From positions 93,741,501 to 93,805,500 of the forward strand of contig NC_092588.1 of the NCBI RefSeq assembly GCF_047663525.1: a stretch of 64,000 nt of DNA. The letters are read 5' to 3'. Made by a program: the position numbers and the translations under genes. Below, in pieces: positions 59,518 to 64,000 of this stretch (the first letter of the stretch is position 1; each line of letters starts with the position of its first letter). The DNA is from Anas platyrhynchos (Eukaryota > Chordata > Aves > Anseriformes > Anatidae). Below the pieces are notes generated by a model. It was given only the letters and a program-made list of their open reading frames with translations, had not been told where the DNA came from and searched no databases.

Positions 59518-61496
59518 CTGTTTTGTTACAAGAGCAAAGAAAACAGCATTAAATTAGCACAGAGAGGTATTATGCAACATGGCTTAGCTTAAAGCTGTAG
59601 CTTTAAAAATGCTAACGTATCATACAGTTGGCTAGTTGCTGAGGAATCTACTTTTTCTCCCTCCCTTTTCAACACATGCACACTGATACAGCATACAAAA
59701 TAACATACACACACAATTATTCCACAACACTAGTTCTACTAGAGGGCTGGTCCAAAACTTATGTCAAAGGAACCTACATATATCCAGCTTTAAAACCCAA
59801 GTGAGCTAGATACAGGTATTTTTGCAATAGCTTTTAGACATTTTTTTTCACCACATTAATCTTTTTGGGGTCCTGCCAAACAGATGTGAAATCACCTGTC
59901 TCCATACAGGAGCTATCACATTGCAGCTGTGTACAAGGCAGATAAATCTTCAGACTTTTAGAAGCCCCGTGAGGACAGCAGTTTACATAGAAGATTGCGA
60001 GGAATTATATGATGGCCTCAAAAACGAAAGGTTGAGATACAGGCATGTACACATTTGCATCCCATTTTTTAAAAAAATCAATTAACCAGTATTTAAAAGT
60101 ATTTATGAAATAACTTAGATCAAGTACCAAGGAAGAGCATGCAGTTTTATCCATGTTAAAAAAACAAACAAACAACAACAACAAAAAAAACCACACAAAA
60201 TACCCCAACAACACAACTGTAAGACTTCTGGTTTTTTAATCAATGTGCAATTTTTAATCAAATTGTGATTTGTTACTACCTATCCCAATTCTGATGATTC
60301 TTACAGAGCTTTAGCTTTCAGGACAACCCCTTTGAGGGCAGTAAAATTTTACCTGATGTTCCCTCAAGCATCAATTTCAACATCTGAACTATACAGCTTT
60401 GAGATCAAGCCAGAGCCTGTTGAAGTCAATACAAACACTTACAGAATTTACGTGCAACACTTTCAATGTTGCTTTCCCTAAAAGAAAGTGTGGGAAGTTC
60501 AGACCAAAATTTAATTAATTCCTCAAACATGCAAATACTTATGCATGTGACTGAGGGATCCACCCATCTGTATATTTTCCCCAAAACAAAATATCTGTAG
60601 AATCAAAAATGAGGAAACAGTGTTTGTATTCTACACAGTAAATCATACAGTATGGAAAAGTGTAACTGGTGAAATATGTCTTTAACTACAAATGCACATC
60701 ACATAAATATATTTATCAATATCCCAGCTGGCTTCCCTAGCATGATATAGGAGAAATAACATTCCATTCCTTCATACAGACTCTACTGGATTTAACTGGA
60801 AAACCTCTTGTATTATGTATTTCCTTTAGTTTTCTGTTCATTTTAATGTTAGATAAGACTTTTACTGAAAAACTACTTCTTTAGCAGTGTGTGCTCAGTT
60901 GTATATCAGTACATTAAGGCATCTTTAGCACTGTTATTTCTCTGGATTACAAGACATAATTAGATACATGAGATTAAAGAGAATGAGAACAAAGCAAATA
61001 CAGTATGCTACTGCATACAGATCTTTAGCTTGTTAGGACAGCTAACGCAGATCTGAACAAGGAAGCCTACGGCTCTCTTGAGGAGAACAAATACTTGAAT
61101 CCCACAAATAGACTACTGTTTTTTCCATTTATTTTCACAAGTGCCAATTAGGCTAAAAACAGATCAATAATTTTATATGATGGCGGAGGAAATCAATGTT
61201 ACTTTGTTTTATTCTTTGCTTTTACAAGTGCCTAATACTTATTCTATTCTATCAGTAGTGAACAAAAAAGGATAAAGGCCAGACACTACATTTTCATCAT
61301 GTACATTTCCTTCATTATTTTTGTTGATGTATGTTCTCCATTTCAAGAACTGCAGCCCCAGTTCAGTGTTTATTACTTTTAACTTTATTATTATTATTTT
61401 TTGTAGCTAATGATGGATTTCCAAGGAAGACTAAATTAAACTACAAAAAGATTTTCTTACAGCAGACTATAAGAATCCATACTGGCATTTATTACA
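59518..61496. other. MYRIP intron, no other feature
   Basis: AT-rich intronic DNA. The plus-strand frame at 61,331-61,555 begins with a hydrophobic stretch but runs into CR1-E and has no family match. Nothing else seen. Confidence 0.5.
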
Positions 61497-62880
61497 GAAT
61501 CACAGATTCATCTAGGTTGGAAGAGACCTCCAAGATCACTGAATCCACTCTCTGACCTAACACTAACAACTCCTCCACTAAACCATATCACTAAGTGCTA
61601 CATCTAAACGTCTTTTAAAGACGTCCAGGGATGGTGACTCCACCACTTTCCTGGGCAGCCTATTCCAATGCCTCACAATCTTTTCAGTAAAAAAGTTCTT
61701 CCTAATATCCAACCTAAACCTCCCCTGGCCCTACTTTAGCCCATTCTCCCTTGTCTTGTCACCAGGCATGTAGGAGAACAGACCAACCCCCACCTCTCTA
61801 CAGCCTTCTTTAAGGAATCTATAGAGTGTGATAAGGTTTTCCCTGAGCCTCCTCTTTTCCAGGCTGAACAATTCCAGCTCCCTCAGCCGTTCCTCACAAG
61901 ACTTGTTCTCCAGACCCCTCGCCAGCTTTGTTGCCTTTCTCTGGACTCACTCAAACACCTCTATATTCTTCTTGCAGCGAGGGGCCCAAAAGAGTGGCCA
62001 GCCTTCCTGGACTCTTCTGCCCTTCAGAACCGCCTCCCAAGGGACTCTACCAACCAGTGTCCTGAACAGCTCAAAGTCTGCCCTCCGGAAGTCCAATACA
62101 GCAGTTTACTGGTCCCCCCTCCTGACTTCGCCAAGAATAGAGAACTCTACCATTTCATGGTCACTCTGTCCAAGACAGCTCCTGACCACCACATCTCCCA
62201 CCAGTCCTTCCCTGTTTGTGAACAGAAGGTCTAGTGGGGCACCTCCCCTGGTAGGCTCGCTAACTAGCTGAGTCAGGAAGTTATCTTCCACGTTTTCCAG
62301 AAACCTCCTATACTGTTTTCTCTGGGATGTGTTGTGCTTCCAGGATATATCTGGGAAGTTGAAGTCCCTCTCGAGAACAAGTGCTGACGATTTCACAAAT
62401 TGTGCCAGCTGCCTGTAGAATTTCTCATCAGTCTCCTCATCCTGGTTTGGCGGTCTATAATAGACCCCCACCAGGGTGCTTGCCTTGTCGGCCTTGCTGC
62501 TGATCCTAACCCATAGGGAATCAACCTTATCATTCCCAGTCTCAGTTTTGAGTTCAACAACAACAAAACACTCTAATATAGAGAGCTACACTGCCACACC
62601 TTCCATGCTGCCGGTCCCTTCTGAAGAGCCTATAGCCAGTCATTGCAGCACTCCAGTCATGGGAGTGGTCCCACCATGTTTCCATGATGGCAACCAAGTC
62701 ATAGCCTGCCTGCTGCACGATGGCTTCCAGCTCCTCCTGTTTGTTGCCCACAGTGAGTGCATTAGTGTAGATGCACTTCAGCTGGGCCATTGCCGTCTCC
62801 CCCAACATTGTTCCCCTGGCACACCTCTAACGAGACTTACTTCATCCTCCTCCCCCTTCCTACCTAGTTTTAGAGACCAA
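61497..62880 (-). mobile_element. CR1 LINE copy E with internal deletion
   Basis: The 3' end (61,497-61,990) carries the usual tail and ORF2 C-terminus. It is joined directly to the endonuclease region (61,995-62,808), which reads FNFPDISWKHN, SDHEMVEFSI and, further 5', KCIYTNALTVGNKQEELEAI. The whole reverse transcriptase between them is missing. The left join is near 61,990 (cccaaaag|agtggccagcc). The copy lies in MYRIP intronic or upstream DNA. The 5' edge near 62,880 is approximate. Confidence 0.85.
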
Positions 62881-64000
62881 TTACTGCTGAACACAGTTAT
62901 TGTTTTCCTGGTAAAGGGTTCTGCGACAGGAAGCTTTATTAAATCAAGATTTTGAGTAAAATACCCTTCCTTCTTAGTACGTAATGGACAGAGAAAGAAA
63001 AGTTCAGCAAGTAAGAAATGTTATTTTTAGCTTTTCTAGATTTCTACTAAGTTCTTAGTGCAGATGCTGCTTGGTTTTTAAGACTGAAGATTAAGATTTG
63101 CTTCACATCAAATGTTGTACATGGCAGCTATATAAACGCTCATAAAATGTTTGTCTCTGTGAAAACACCTTGATTCTAGTCTGCAGGCATCTAGACACAG
63201 GAGTCAAAGAGTTAAAGCTTTTTTTTTACGCTTGTGAAACATCTGCTTTTATAGCATAACAAAGATATGTCACTAAACACTGTAAAAAAATAAAATGGCC
63301 AGAAGAAGTGATTTTCCTTAGAGTACATCTGAAGAGTACATCTCACAAAACTGAAGAGTACAAGCAGTATCTTGGAATTATTTAAATTCAAACTTTGTGT
63401 AAGTTTTCTACTAAAAGATAGTTGGAAATCAGTTTTACTTTGGGCTGCATACTTATAGAAGTGAAATGAGATTAAGGACTGCCTGAGGGAGGCAAAGAGT
63501 TCAGGTATTTTCAAAATGAAAAAACACACAAACAAAAAAGCTACTTAATTAATTTTTTTGTCTCATACGTTTCTATCTCTTCAGCAAATGTCAAAAGCTG
63601 TTCAAACTGCTTATATTCCAAAATGGCCAGTTTGCAAACCTAGTGGGGTAATCTAGAGATAATTATTTGAGATATGTAAAGGGAAATAGAGAAAGAGAAA
63701 AAAAAGTGTTATCCTGGAGTTTTAGTCTTTCACAATCCTCTCCCCTCCCCAGACACCCACGTCAAACTAAGAAGTTAGAAGGTTTTGTGAAAACAACCTA
63801 AAATTCACAGACGCGCACACAATATCATGCTGGTAGGTGAACATTTCAAATTGCTATAAAGACCTTTGGCTGTCTAATTTGATTTTGCCTTTGCAAGAAA
63901 GGTCACTGTTAACACCTATAAGTGATTCAAAGAGACAGCTGACATGCCATGATTGAGTCTCTCCCATCCATCTCGTCAAGCAATGAACTAATATGAATGG
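62881..64000. other. AT-rich DNA, probably a MYRIP intron
   Basis: Apart from the candidate exon at 63,569-63,639 I see no coding exon, repeat family or RNA gene here. The remaining MYRIP exons must lie beyond the window. Confidence 0.5.
63569..63639 (-). other. Candidate extra coding exon upstream of the MYRIP exons
   Basis: On the minus strand an acceptor (ccccactag) is followed by an open stretch reading KLAILEYKQFEQLLTFAEEI and then a donor, AAC|GTATGAGA. The composition looks protein-like. It does not match the human MYRIP sequence I remember, and its 71-base length would leave phase 2, which does not fit the phase-0 start of the 59.5-kb exon. An intervening exon, another gene, or chance are all possible. 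Confidence 0.25.

Noticed and set aside
61331-61555. Plus-strand frame with a signal-peptide-like start (LLLLTLLLLFFVA)
   Set aside because: Low-complexity hydrophobic run in AT-rich intron DNA. It continues into a CR1 tail, with no splice partner or family match.

Overview
The window is avian nuclear DNA. The evidence is a set of CR1 LINE copies ending in the bird-type octamer tail, an avian-style endogenous retrovirus (ERV), and vertebrate intron/exon genes. Parts of the order resemble human 3p22 (MYRIP next to EIF1B in the same relative orientation). The species cannot be fixed from the sequence.

Layout, left to right: (1) 0.7-1.8 kb, minus: an intact single-exon chemokine receptor, best called CCR4. 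(2) 1.8-9.5 kb: gene-poor DNA. (3) 9.5-22.3 kb: a nest of mobile elements. A nearly full-length CR1 (plus strand) is split by a 7.15-kb minus-strand ERV with two 477-bp LTRs that match by eye, a 4-bp target duplication, a tRNA-Pro primer site and a polypurine tract. The ERV carries broken gag, pol and env, and a second, unrelated LTR-like block sits inside it. A second 5'-truncated CR1 follows head to tail. (4) 29.1-32.4 kb, minus: EIF1B, four coding exons, intact 113 aa, with a CpG-rich promoter. (5) 33.6-35.1 kb: fragments of another LTR-type element in inverted orientation. (6) 41.1-46.3 kb, plus: a three-exon neuropeptide gene, a prolactin-releasing peptide 2 / C-RFa-type precursor (PRLH2), with a TATA box and a CRE-like site. 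The automatic open frames do not show it as one gene; it appears only after splicing. (7) 51.05-59.5 kb, minus: the last six coding exons of MYRIP, whose 5' part lies beyond the right end. CR1 copies, one nested in another, sit in its introns.

The genes do not form one pathway. EIF1B is a housekeeping translation initiation factor, MYRIP is a Rab27/myosin-VIIa/actin linker on secretory granules and melanosomes, PRLH2 is a secreted RF-amide hormone precursor and CCR4 is a leukocyte chemokine receptor. The most interesting items are the complete PRLH2 gene between MYRIP and EIF1B (a paralogue regarded as lost in mammals), and the ERV whose LTRs look newly inserted although its interior is heavily decayed. 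That combination implies a defective copy mobilised in trans.
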